Below are positions 23,433 to 36,200 of a stretch of DNA of 64,000 nt, piece by piece; within the stretch, counting starts at the first letter, position 1; each line of letters starts with the position of its first letter. Source of the DNA: Crossaster papposus (taxonomy: Eukaryota; Echinodermata; Asteroidea; Velatida; Solasteridae). Location of the stretch: positions 62,001 through 126,000 of the forward strand of contig JBAIAA010000700.1 of NCBI GenBank assembly GCA_037893245.1, written 5' to 3'. The translations under genes and the position numbers were made by a program. Below the pieces are notes generated by a model that was given only the letters and a program-made list of their open reading frames with translations, was not told where the DNA came from and ran no database searches.

Positions 23433-23991
23433 GTCTTCTGAAGATCGCAACATAACATCGTCACATTGGAGACCTAATTGTCAGTACCCATGAAACCCCA
23501 GAATACAAAAACAATTAATGGTTCTTCCCACGGTACAGCACAGCCTTTTCTATCGGGCTTTCATTTTAACCAATTTGTCTGAGAAACTTTTGCTTCAGGT
23601 TGGTAAAAATACAAAATTAACAACCCCAGAAAATTAACAAGGTTCCGATTCCCTTTGTATATATTAAGTCATTATTTGGATAATATCCTTAATTACTTGC
23701 GGATAATTGTGTAGAAATTCAGTTTTCATAATTGGATATAAAAGTAGTTGCATGTGCAGGTTTTGTTTTTGTTCTAGAGTATACATTTTACTTATAGATC
23801 GGGGCGGACATACGTCACAGGTCAGCGCGCCGATGAAAACAATACGCGCTGACACTGCACCATACAAGACTGCGCGCGGATCATCGTTTGTATCGGTGCG
23901 GTGTACGTATTATGACGCGTTTTTATGGCAGTTCCCGGATGTCCGCCCCGATCTATTCGGATTGATGTTTATTTCATTCCATTGAAATAAA
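23433..23991 (+). other. ZNF706: ZNF706 3'UTR exon with polyadenylation signal
   Basis: Starts after a strong acceptor (TTATCTGCAG at 23432) and runs to AATAAA at 23986-23991. It contains an inverted-repeat element at 23795-23955. Confidence 0.6.
23795..23955. mobile_element. 161-bp inverted-repeat element in ZNF706 3'UTR
   Basis: Perfect 17-bp terminal inverted repeats TAGATCGGGGCGGACAT, with an inner pair GTCAGCGCG/CGCGCTGAC. It is much more GC-rich than its surroundings and ends about 30 bp before the AATAAA, so the mature mRNA could carry a long hairpin. Confidence 0.75.
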
Positions 23992-24269
23992 GATTTAGTG
24001 ATTAAAAATTATTTTTAAAAAAAATCTTCAGATTTTATAACTACTTTTGTTGGGTTATTATTTGTAACAATTGAATATTGATAGATCATTATTTTCAGTA
24101 GACTTTCAAAAGAAAAACACTATTATAACGTATTCGTTAGCAATAGTCCGCCCTCATTTTTTGGCTTGAAAAAGTAGGTCAAAAACTACCTTAAGTTTTC
24201 TCAATTGTTGTTATGTTATATCTGTTTCAATTTCATTATATTTTCTTGCCTTTTCAGACCTTGACTTAA

Positions 24270-24500
24270 AGATAGGGTACACCATTTGCAAATGATTAAG
24301 AAATATCTTACTTATTTGAAAGTAAATAATGATTCTAGGCATCCAGCAAAATGATTGCCCTAGATACCCAGTAATAGTGAAAACAACAAGAACCATTGCA
24401 CAATGTCGGTTTTTCTCAGCATCCATGATTGTAAAACGATATTAACTATAAAATACAACCCTTCAAATAATTACAAATGGTGTATACTACCTTTAATATA
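24270..24500 (-). mobile_element. MITE family R1 copy (internally deleted)
   Basis: Ends TTAAAGATAGGGTACACC and GTATACTACCTTTAA are retained but the middle is shortened to about 230 bp. Confidence 0.75.
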
Positions 24501-24799
24501 ACAAAAAGTACACGTTTGAAGAGAATACAATGTAACAAGTGTATAAAATTGTCATGACTACGTGTATACTTTTTTTGTGGTTTGTTTTGGGGTCATTTTT
24601 TATTATTTAAAGTACAGCATAAGATTAAAAAGAAACTGCAATTTTCTTAACTTTTTGGTAAAATGCATTTTGTTGGAGTAATTAGTCACTTTTTGCTTTT
24701 ACCATTATTGACCGTTTAATATTACTTAACATTTGAATAAAAAGAACGTATATATTATCATGTTGGTCTTTTCTTTATTTGTTTGAAAATTGAAGAAAG

Positions 24800-24888
24800 A
24801 AACAGACATGTGCGGCGTTTGAACCAGCGACCTCCAGTTTGCCGTTCCAGTGCTCTATCAAGTATCAACTGAGCTATCCAGCCATTTG
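24800..24888 (-). mobile_element. tRNA-derived SINE head
   Basis: Minus strand shows an A box GATAGCTCAGTTGATA and a B box GGTTCAAACGC at tRNA spacing, without a matching acceptor stem. Confidence 0.65.
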
Positions 24889-26059
24889 TTCGGGGGTGGT
24901 AGTCGGAAGCCGCAAATTTGTCGAAAACAAAAAAGAGAAGTAAAATGCATTTTTTTTGTTTACCACGTCAATCATCTCGTCAACAGATTGATACAAAAAT
25001 TGACATTTATGACATGGTATGGGGAAACGGCTGCAAAATGATGGGTGATTTTTTTTTGTTTTTTTTGTTGGGGGGGGGGGGGGGGCTATTTATGTTTCAA
25101 CAGTTTCAAACTGGAACTTCATTGACGAAGCATTTTTATACAAAACTCCAATTTTAAAGGTCAGTTTCTCATTTTTAACACGTCAGACAATTTGATTTCA
25201 AAATTAAATATCTTTACTTTGAAATATCAAATAAAAAAAAAACCAAGGTGAAATTTAAAAGACAAAGGTCAACATTTTACTAATATTTCAAAAACTCAAA
25301 ATGTACTTCTTGCCCAAAAGTTCCTGATTTTCACATACCAAGTCACCCAACTTTAAAAAGTTGTGTTAAATGTGACGCGGTAACGAAATGACGCACTCAC
25401 AAATGTCAAGTTGCTGTAATTCTCAATCTTGCCTTTGGCGCTTTATTCATGTTCTCAAATCGACTTCAATCTCAACAGAGATTTTTACTTTGCCTGTATA
25501 CAAACTGAAAAAATAATAATAAAAAATCTCACTTTAAACACGAACAATTTTTCAATTAGAACTAATTTGACCGCTTCTTAACTTTTCAGAATTCATTGCA
25601 TTCGGAATCAAAGTCGAACTCTGAAATTGAAATCAAAAATACTTCGATTTTAATACTGGAATTTTCTTGGAGAATTTCCCAAAATAGATAACTGTGATAG
25701 TAGTCTTAGGGGAATATACTTGTTTGAAATAATATAATTTTTCGAGATAACGAAACTCGTACAACGTCAATTATTGAAAATGTATCAATTGATAAAAATG
25801 AAATTGAAAAAAAATGATTAGACTGCCAAAGAAAATCTTTAGTCAAGTGAATGGTAATTTTTTAGACAACATTTTCAGTATTAAAAATCAAATAAAAAAA
25901 TGATTCGGGGAAACAAATGTGCAGGTTTACAGTTTGCGAATAATAGACAGAAACGTTCTTCAAAAATTAATGTTTTGGGGCCAAATTTATGAATTTTGGG
26001 GGCATTTATTATTTCTGACACCCTCTCCAGTGGTGGATTTTGAATGATTTCAAAGGATT

Positions 26060-26525
26060 TAGGAACTTGAGTGAGTGAGTTTTGGGTTTAACGCCGTACC
26101 GGCATCAGTGGCCATATTCACGGCGGGAATGTGTACAAATATAAGACAATAGTTAGTAACAAAAAAAACAATCAAGTGAACTGTGGAGAATATAAGAACT
26201 CGGAGTCAGAAGGAACAATTATCAAAAGAATGAAAAACCATTGTATAGAAGAATAACGATAGGCTGATTTTAGGCAGTTTTCCAGGAGAATCCCGTGGAA
26301 GGCGGGCCACAGAGGATTCCCCAGACACACGGCACCCTGTCTAAATTTGTCCCGCAAGGCCGGCCGTTTCCCTTGCAGTTTAAGGGCCCGGGCCCCGCCG
26401 GTATTTTCACAGGTCCACATACCTCCGGGTGATGAGGGGACAATGGCTCCGAGCGTCTGGTCAACCCCCCATGACCAGTCCCCCAGGACTAGCAGGGCCT
26501 CCTGTTTAACTGTCCAGTTAATTAT
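26060..26525. mobile_element. GC-rich retroelement-like fragment
   Basis: Begins GGGTTTAACGCCGTACCGGC, a phrase I associate with widespread invertebrate retroelements, and is clearly more GC-rich than its flanks. No convincing reading frame; assignment is tentative. Confidence 0.35.
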
Positions 26526-26758
26526 AATATATTAATTGTGTCGATAAAATTTATAGGAAGTGTATGAATAATGTCTGGATTTATTTTGTGAGACTCATCT
26601 CAAGGGCAGATTTAGGAACTTGATTGGTTCTCAAAAAAAAAAAAACCTGATTAGGAATACATGTACAAACTTTGTCAATTGGAGTTCAAATATCAGAGTT
26701 TTCTTTTCTTTTAATCATTGATACAAAATGATTTGAACAAATAATGACCTTTAGCGGA

Positions 26759-27170
26759 CAATTCCACAGAGCTGCTAAGCACACGAATTTGCTTAGCACA
26801 ACAAAGTATTGCTCAGTTAAAACAGGGCCCAATTTCATAGAGCTGCTAAGCAAAAACATTTGCTTAGCACAAAAAGTCTTGCTCATTAAAAACAGGTTAC
26901 TAGCCAAAATTATACATGTTTTTCATGCTAAGCAAGAAAACAGCTGATTATCAATCCAGAACAATAAAGATCAGGTAAAAAATTGGTCTGTAACCTTGTT
27001 TTTGCCAAGGACAAATTGTCATGCTAAGCAAATTGTTGTGCTTAGCAGCTCTATGAAATTGGCCCCTGGTTATCGGCCACAATACCATGTGTTTTTCATG
27101 CTAAGCATGAAAAACATTTTTTTGCCAAGGAAGAATGTTTATACTAAGCAAATTTGTGTGCTTAGCAGGT
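26759..27170. mobile_element. MITE R2 inserted inside another R2
   Basis: A full R2 copy (about 26826-27067, ends GGGCCCAATTTCATAGAGC and inverse) interrupts an older R2, whose halves flank it at 26759-26825 and 27068-27170. Removing the inner copy restores the normal R2 order AAAACAGGTTA. Confidence 0.7.
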
Positions 27171-27201
27171 TTAAGATATTTCTTTCTCTAATGCCTTAGT
27201 T

Positions 27202-30200
27202 TTAAAGGCTGTACAGTGGTCGAAGTTGGTCGATGTCGTTCTCTGTGTATGCGTCACTTTTCTTGATACTTAACTTCTTAAGTGTGTTCCTCAGACCTGC
27301 AGCAAAAGAAAGAGTAGATTTGACTGTTTGACAGACTTGTTGTCAATTTTGCCAGAACAAACATTTCGTTATCTTTCCTATGAATCTTACTCTTCTCTAT
27401 GTATATTGCCATATGTGACCTGGCACCACGAAATGAGCGGAAAGTCGCACATGTCCAAAATGAGTAATAGGCCGAAACATTCATTTTTCAAGTGGGAGGT
27501 CGGTTTCGAGTTGTTAACGTTTTTACATAAAAACAAAACTTCTTTATCATATCCCAACATTTTATAGCTCAATTAAAACTCTAAAGTGTGTTTTTTGGTG
27601 GCTGAATTGCACTGAGTGATAGTATAGTTGGCACGGTTCACGGACTTTGAACTCCGTTTTCTCAAAACAAGGGAGCATGACTTCAGCAATTTCAAAAGAG
27701 TATAGCGGCGACTAGGAATAAGCTACAGCAACACACAATACATCATTTGAAAGCTGAGGACTTTTTTCTAGAAATGTAATAATGTCCATTTTTTTATTTT
27801 GCGACTTTCCACCCATTTTGTGGTGCCATCATGCGTTCGATGATACAAGCGTGGAATTTGCAACACAGCATCTCATGAGAAACATATTTGTATATAAGGG
27901 CCACTGCAGGGCCATTCCTTGGCTCTGCTTACTGTTAGCGTAAAATCACTGCTTACTGTAGCAGAAAATTCTGTGCTTACGGTAAGCGTATTTCACGCGT
28001 TAGCGAGGAATGTTTGCCTCTGCGCATGCGTACATCCCATAACTAAGGATTCTGTGCTTACAGGGTTAGCACATAATTTTTCCAGCTACCGCGGTTAGCA
28101 CAAAATGGTGATTGTAAGCACGAACTTCCGCTGTTAGCTGTTAGCAGAGCCAATAAATTGAGCCCAGATTCGTCATTTGAAAAAAAAATAGCTAGAATAT
28201 CAATCAATAGCAGCCATTTTGAAAATTTTGAAAATTTTAAAAAATTTCAGGCTTGTATTTCCAAAGGCCCAATTCTCCTCAATATTTCTAGACATGTCAA
28301 GATTCAACCCGACCGACTTACGTTTCTTGTCGCTGGTAGACAGGAACAGTACCACAGTCTTAAACCTCTCTACTTTGGGTAGATTAGCTAACAGACCATA
28401 GCTGAAATCACAATCTGTAAGGAAAGACACACTTCAGACTTCACTTCTAAAACCCGAACAAAGTCGCACAATGTGTTTTATTACAATGTACTCGTGAAGT
28501 CATTTCGGAGTGAATTTTTACCATTTTGAGGTTTTAGGTTTTTCTGAATCACTAACCTATAATCTACAATCTCACCAAATTTTAACATAATCCGTCACCC
28601 AGAAGAATATTTTCTGTCGATTTTGTGAAACAATTGTGTACGGTATTAGAAATAATACACTTTTTTGAACTTCAAAGCTGTTTATCTCATTATTAAACTG
28701 ATTTACATATTAAACCTAACTGATTTACAAATTAAACCTAACTGATTTACATATTAAACCCAACTGATTTACATATTAAACCCAACTGATTTACATATTA
28801 AACCCAACTGATTTACATATTAAACCCAACTGATTTACATATTAAAACCCAACTGATTTCCATATTAAAACCCAACTGATTTCCATATTAAAACCCAACT
28901 GATTTCCATATTAAAACCCAACTGATTTCCATATTAAAACCCAACTGATTTACATATTAAACCCAACTGATTTACATATTAAACCCAACTGATTTACATA
29001 TTAAACCTAACTGATTTACAAATTAAACCTAACTGATTTACATATTAAACCTAACTGATTTACAAATTAAACCTAACTGATTTACATATTAAACCTAACT
29101 GATTTACATATTAAACCCAACTGATTTACATATTAAACCCAACTGATTTACAAATTAAACCCAACTGATTTACATATTGAACCCAACTGATTTACATATT
29201 AAACCCAACTGATTTACATATTAAACCCAACTGATTTACATACTAAACCTACCTGATTCAGCCAGATGTTCACAAACTGCTTTGACGATATTGGCAACCA
29301 TGTCTCCATCCAGTTTATTGGTCAAAACTTCCAAACAAAGAACAAAAATATAAAATGTATAATTTGAAAGTAAAATACTACATTGTACATGTACACTGAA
29401 GAACAGTTTTATTATTAGGCATACAAACAAAAAAGTTATGTTGGCGTAACCCGACTGACCCTAAAAATACGGCCGACCCTGGATATTGTTTTTTTCAAGG
29501 GACGAAATTTAATGATTAAAATCTATATAAATCTAGTTATAAATACGTTTGAAACCATTTCTGACCGTTTCTCATTGTTGTGTGTGTGGATTGTGTATAT
29601 ATTGAACCTGGACACGCTATCGTGTATCACTACCGGCTTAAACAATTAGAAAACATCATTTTCATTGCTGGGAGAAAAAAAAAGAAAAAAAAGAAAAAAG
29701 AAAAAAAATCCCTACCTACCTACCCTATTTTTTTGGGCCCGTTACGCCAACATAACATTTTTTTTTTATGCCTTAGTGGTAGCGGTTGTATTATTAAGTT
29801 GACCCTAATTATCCTCAGATCCTTCAAAACCAAACAAATTTTGAAGGATTTTGTAGGATTGAGGAAGGTAGATACTTTTAGATGTGGCTTGGTGCTACTT
29901 GAAACTTGGTAGGTACAAAGAATGTGTCATGAATTCCTTCACAGTGGGGGATTTGGGAAGAACGGGGACTTCAGATGGAGGTTTAGAGTTTTTTGGAAAC
30001 GAATGGATTTTGGAAGTTTCATAAATGTTTCCAACAAAAAATTTAAGATCCAGACTTATATTTGCCAGAAACTTGTTTGAAACATCTAAAATCTTACTCT
30101 GCAAAACCCAACGGAAAATTCTGTATAATTTCAAATGCAAATGACTAGTGGCCAGGTTCTCTCTCTTTCTAAATCCTACAAAAATGTACAAACAAATCTT

Positions 30201-33200
30201 CAGGTTGGTGGGTTTTGTTGGATTTGGGAAGGTGAGGGTGCAATACCTTGCGGTAGATCCTCTGGTGAGATCTGTTTGAGTAACTCGGAGTAGGCGAGCA
30301 TGCTTCGTTGACGCTTAAGCGAAGTCCAAGCTTGAAGGAACTCGTAGGCCGTCACCTTAAACAAAAAACACACAAAAAAGGATTTAGTAGGGCTGTCAAT
30401 TTTCAAAAAAATTATTAATTAATTACTTAACAGGGACACGCACGAATGAAATGTGATCGCGAAAAAAAACCGAACGCCGTTTTTCTTGCTTTTCTCAACA
30501 TTCATGATTGTAAAACTAAGGACAGACGACATTTACCATAAAATCCACCCATTCATGATAATTCAAGCAATTACCAATGGTGTATCCTACCTTTAAAGTT
30601 TTCTACATTTTACAAGTACATCTACATGTAGATTATAATTGTCTCGATGGTTTTATCGACAGAAAAAGGCGACACATACCTTAGTCAACTTTGGCACCGT
30701 AACTTTGTTGTCCTTTGCCCCCGGGGTCTTGCCACCCTTCTGGCTCCCCGTGTCTTTGGGGGTCTTGCTATCCTTCTTGTCCTTTGTGGGTGGTTTGTCG
30801 TTGGGTTTGGGGCCGACTTTTTTCATATCATTCTAATAAAGAAACAAAATAATAATAATAATAATATTAATAAGGACGAAAACCATGTCAGACGAACTGT
30901 TTGTCGTCAGTGTTTTGTGAAACTTGTAGATTAGGTAATTTTAGGTAATTTTGGTAATTAAATTTTTTATTTTCTATTTCCAGGTTAAATGGTAACTTGG
31001 TACGTCGGTTTGTTATATTTGCACACCGTAGTTAAACAAAACTAAACCCAACCTCTTTATGATCATCACTGCCTTCTTCAACTTCTTGGATCTGCGCCCG
31101 TTTGCCTTTTCTTTTCTTCTTATGACCTGGTTTGACATCAGCTGGCTTGACCTCAGAGGGCTTAACCTCAGAGGGCTTGACCTCTGAGGGCTTGACCTCA
31201 GAGGGCTTGACCTCAGAGGGCTTGACCTCAGAGGGCTTGACCTCAGAGGGCTTGACCTCAGAGGGCTTGACCTCAGAGGGCTTGACCTCAGAGGGCTTGA
31301 CCTCTGAGGATTTAGCCTTTGCAGGTTTTACTTCGGTGGATTTGACCTCTGCTTGCTTGACCTCTGAGGTTTTGCCCTTTTTAGGTTTAACCTCTGACTG
31401 CTTGATCTTAGTGGGCTTGACCTCTGAGGATTTGCCCTTTGCAGGTTTGACCTCTGCGGGTTTGACCTCTGCGGGTTTGACCTCTGCGGGTTTGACCTCT
31501 GCGGATTTGCCATTTGTAGGTTTGACATCTGCTGATTTGACCTCTGCGGGCTTGACCTCTGAAGATTTTTCGTCTGAGGATTCATCCTTTGTTGGTTTGA
31601 CCTCTGCTGGTTTGGCCTCAGCAGGCATGACCTCTTCAGGCGTGACCTCTGCAGGAGTGACCTCTGCTGGCGTGACCTCTGAGGATTCGACCTCTGCGGG
31701 CGTGACCTCTGCGGGCGTGACCTCTGAGGATGTGCCCTTTGCCGCGTTGGCCTCTGCGGGTTTAACTTCAGCCGAGTTGACCTCAGGCTTGACCTTGGAG
31801 GGTTTGACCTCTGACCTCAGTTGACCTGGTGGTGGCTGGGTGGTTTGCTTAGGTTTTTTGGCAGCCTTCTGCTGGTTACCCTTTAATTCCTAAACAATAA
31901 TATAAATAAGATGTGGGGGAAAAAACATTCTTAAATCAAGTAGAAACTGTAAGCCAAATCTACATAATGGTCCAGGGCAGGAATCGAACCCGGGTCACAG
32001 CGGTGTAAGGCGAGAAATGTAACCACCGCGCTTACCCGACTCCCCCAAACATTCCGACTCCCCCAAACATTCCGACTCCCCCAAACATTCCGACTCCCCC
32101 AAACATTCCGACTCCCCCAAACATTCCGACTCCCCCAAAAATCCCGACTCCCCCAAAGTACTCAAGCAGTGCCCGGTCAGGGGCCATCAGAATCAGGGTG
32201 TAGACTTACGTTTCGCCACAGCTCTTTGACTGAATCCAGTTCCTTTTTGGCCGAGGCGTTGGAAGGCTCTATCTTGAGCAAGCTTGTCAGGTCACGGGCG
32301 CCGTCGCTGTACTTATGCAACATCTAGAAAGAAAAGAAAATTCAGGATGGTTCTCAAACAACGAATCTCGCCTACCTTCGCGATTACCTATTTTACAATT
32401 TGACCTCAATTGACCTTTGACCTCAGTACTTGACCTTTGACACGACCACCAGGTTCAAATATTGCACGCAACACCAGAGTTTTATTACAATTGGATATCA
32501 AGATTTTAATAGAGACAAGTTTTATAATTCAAGCTTATTTTAGAACGACTTCAAATTTAGAACTTGATTGTCTTAAGATGTTCGTAGTGTATCGCCTTTT
32601 AGTACCTTTCTCGCCAAAGCTCTCCTGTACAAGGCCTTGATGCTCCTATCATCCAGTTCCAATGCTCGGGTGCAGTCGATCTCTGCTTCATTTCCCTGCA
32701 ATTAATGACATTTTGTTTTAGTTTTGTTGTTCGTTATTGCTTGTAACTGGCTGCTGACCAGAATTGTGATGAACTTGACCACAAATCTGCTTCCAAAAAT
32801 TACCCAGAAGCTTCACGAAGATCTGAGCATACAGTGCTGATGTCATGACATGCCAGGGTAAACCAAGTATTGCCCGATGCTAAAAAACTCGTTGACAGCA
32901 GTACCTTAAGTAGTTTGATGAAGCACAGTGCCCTGTTAGTGTAGCTCACGAGCTGGTTGGGATCAAGCGCTATACACGCCGTGTAGAACTCCACTGCCTT
33001 GGCATAGCTCCCCTGTACAAAGAAACATCACCACTTGTTAGGGGAGAATCGGCAGTAATGAGGTTTACCTTGAGGTTTACCTTGAGGTTTACCCCGGGGT
33101 TTACCCCGGGGTTTACCATGAGGTTTACCATGAGGTTTACCATGAGGTTTACCATGGGGTTTACCCTGGGGTTTACCCTGAGGTTTAACCTGAGGTTTAC

Positions 33201-36200
33201 CTTGAGGTTTACCTTGAGGTTTACCCCGGGGTTTACCCCGGGGTTTACCCTGGGGTTTACCCCGGGGTTTACCATGAGGTTTACCATGAGGTTTACCATG
33301 AGGTTTACCATGAGGTTTACCCTGAGGTTTACCCTGAGGTTTACCCTGGGGTTTACCCTGAGGTTTACCCTGAGGTTTACCTTGAGGTTTACCTTGAGAT
33401 TTTACAAGGTTTTACAAGGTTTAACAGGGTTTTGTGGGTTACGACAGAGTTTTGTGGGTTACCACAATGTTTTGTGGGTTATGCTAATAATATTCTGCAT
33501 TTGCCAATTCAGACTGAATCAAAGACTACCAACCTGCTGCACCAGCGAATTTCCTTCCGTTTTCAGTTTCAGGAAGTTGTCTTCCACGCTCAGCTTGGGG
33601 TCAGTCGTGGCCTGGGGGTCAGCCTGACCCTGGACCCTCGACCCGCCTCGGACCTTTTCCGACAACCCCTTGCTTGCATTACCATCGGGTCCCGGAGCCC
33701 TGTCGGATTGGTCCTGGGAGCTGGGTTCCGGCACAACCGTGTCACCTTTGATCTCTTGACCCTTGTCGTCCTCCTGACCCTTGACCTCTTGACCTTTGAC
33801 CTGACTGGTTGTCATGGACGGCCGGGTGGCTGCATTAGTGGTGGTGGTGACACTGGGAACCGGTGCGTTGCTGGGGGCCATGGTGGTCACGGAAGGGGGT
33901 GGGAAGGGCAAGCCCAGTATGGAGGGGGTGGAGGGAAGCTTCTCACGCCATTTTGGTCCGTCCTGCTCCGACAAGATTTTCATCAATCTGAAACAAAAAT
34001 TACAAGTTTAGACAATTCACAAGTAAATAAAACCTAATATTAGATTCATTATGAGTTTTGTCCACAGAAGTACAACGCATGCATATTAACAACTCATGCA
34101 TATTCATTAACCCTAACCCCCTAGGCCTTACTTTGGGCTAAAGAACTGCATACTACAGAATACTACTTAGTATTTTGTAGCATTGGGTCTCTCCGTGACT
34201 GATGATTGGGGGTGTACTGACAGAGTACAGATACTGCCAACTACAAAATACTAATAGTGGCAATACTGGGGCCAATTTCATAGAGCTGCTTAAGCATAAA
34301 AATTGCTTAAGCACAAAACACTCTTGCTTAGTAAAACCAACTTACCAGCCACAACTCCTTGTGATGTATATTTTTTGTGATTGGTGTTTAGCTGTCGTTA
34401 GCTTAGCATAACGATCACATGGAATTTTGGCCCCTAACTTGATTTACCAAGCAAGGGATTTTGTGCTTAAGCAGCTATTTGTGCTTAAGCAGCTCTATGA
34501 AATTGGCCCCAGGTCAGTAATACTTACCTGGCAAAAAAATGCAGTAGTCCAGCCTTGACCCATGTGTCCCAAGTGACAATTTTTGCTGTAGAGTTGAGAA
34601 CACTCTACACAGCATACATGGGCCATGCACACACAGCAAGCAGAGGAACCCAATGCTAAAAAGTACTACGAGTGCAATTAGGGGTGAAGTACCAAATACT
34701 AAAAATTACTACAGGCATTGCACATAAGTCAGTGAGAGTACTGCATACTACTTTTTACTACTAGTAGTAAAAAGTAGCATTAGGTAGGGTTAGGGTTAAT
34801 AAACACAATCTAATACGATTGGTTGACATTCCATGTGGGAGGTTTGCCCTGTCTAAATTACTTGGCTATTGCTCGAAATTACAACACAAGTCTATGGGAA
34901 ATGGCAGTAGCTGCTTCGATAAAATTACATACAAGTCTAGAGAAGTGGCTGCAATTTCAAGTCGAAATAGCCACAGCCATTTCCCATGGACTAGACTCAT
35001 TTCCCATAGACTTGTGTGTAATTTCAAGCGTTAGCCTTACCTTGCAGCCCCTGTCTGTGCTGTTTGGCTGGCCATGTCTACTTTCATAGCAGTTTGAAAG
35101 TCAACATAGGCATGACGGTACCTTAAAAAAAAAGAAAAAAAGTAAAATGTATTTTTTTAAAGCAAAGTTGGGCCATATTTTCAATAAGAGATGAATGTAT
35201 CTTGGGCCAATTTCATAAAACATGTAAGCACAAAAATGTGCTCTTAGCACAAAAAATGTGCTTAGCACAAAAAAGGTGCTTAGCACAAAAAAGGTGCTTA
35301 GCACAAAAAAAGGTGCTTAGCTTAGAACAAAAATGTGCTTAGCACAAAAATAGTTTTGCTCAGTAAAAACAGGTTGCCAGCCAAAACTTCATGTGCTTTT
35401 CATGCTAAGCAATAACTAGCTAAATAAGAATTCACAAAATAGAAAAATTATGTAAAATTTGAGGATAATTAGGTAGCTGGACTAAAAAAAGTATTTTGGG
35501 ATAAGGCTAACATTCAGAAAATGTCACAAAAATAATAAACTAAACAAAAAACATTATTTACTTTTCGAGTGCCTCGTAAGCTGCCCCTCGGCGCAGCATG
35601 GCCTTAGCGCTGTACGGTTGAATCTCCAACGCCGCGTCACAATCTTCAATGGTCTCCTTCAAGTGACCGGTCTTAGAGTTGCAGGCGGCGCGGTTGTTGT
35701 ACAGCGAGGCTAGAGCCGCGGTAAAAGACTCCTTATCTGCGGAAGTTAAAGATGGTTTTTCATGGTTTTATGCTCAAGTTTAAGTTTAACCCTGATAGAA
35801 TATTTAGTCGGGTACTTTCAAAGCAATTTAAAAGTCGAAGGATCCTTCGACCATAAGTTTGAATCACTTTTAAAAATTCAGCTCTCGTAGGGCGGTTTCG
35901 TTTGCGAGCAAAAAGAATGCCCATTTTCAAAGAGTAGCAGATGCTAAAAATGAGATAAACTTGATTGTTTCAAAGCGAACATGACATATATCTTTAATAT
36001 TAAAAAGCGTTTAATTTACGTCTTTCAAGTTTCGCACCCCGCCCTACAAAAAAAATGTCATTAGCAAATGAAAATTTACAGAAATCGACATTTAAAAATG
36101 GTCCTCCTAAACTATAATTCACGTATTTCTAAGATTGTAAAAAAAATTTTAGAAATCCGTACCTGCAAGAATTTTGTCGATGGCAAAAGAATATTTTTCC

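Larger units (their letters stand above)
24501..27201. other. Tail-to-tail spacer between ZNF706 and SPAG1
   Basis: No gene seen. Holds a tRNA-derived SINE head, a poly(G) tract at about 25068-25085, AT-rich DNA, a GC-rich retroelement-like fragment at 26095-26500 and a self-nested R2 MITE. Confidence 0.6.

Noticed and set aside
24800..24888. A functional tRNA gene
   Set aside because: A and B boxes are present but no acceptor or anticodon stem pairs; it fits a SINE head, as do 12.0, 32.0 and 50.1 kb.
31132..31824. Plus-strand 230-codon frame of GLTSE repeats
   Set aside because: It is the complement of the SPAG1 SEVKP exon; the minus frame is supported by flanking exons, phases and family context.
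33058..33627. 189-codon plus-strand frame of RFTL-type repeats
   Set aside because: Reading of a 12-bp minisatellite in SPAG1 intron 13; the right part is the antisense of exon 13.
34791..34799. Interstitial telomere remnants (TTAGGG)
   Set aside because: Only one to two repeats, always at element ends in inverted orientation with TTAA flanks; better explained as transposon termini.
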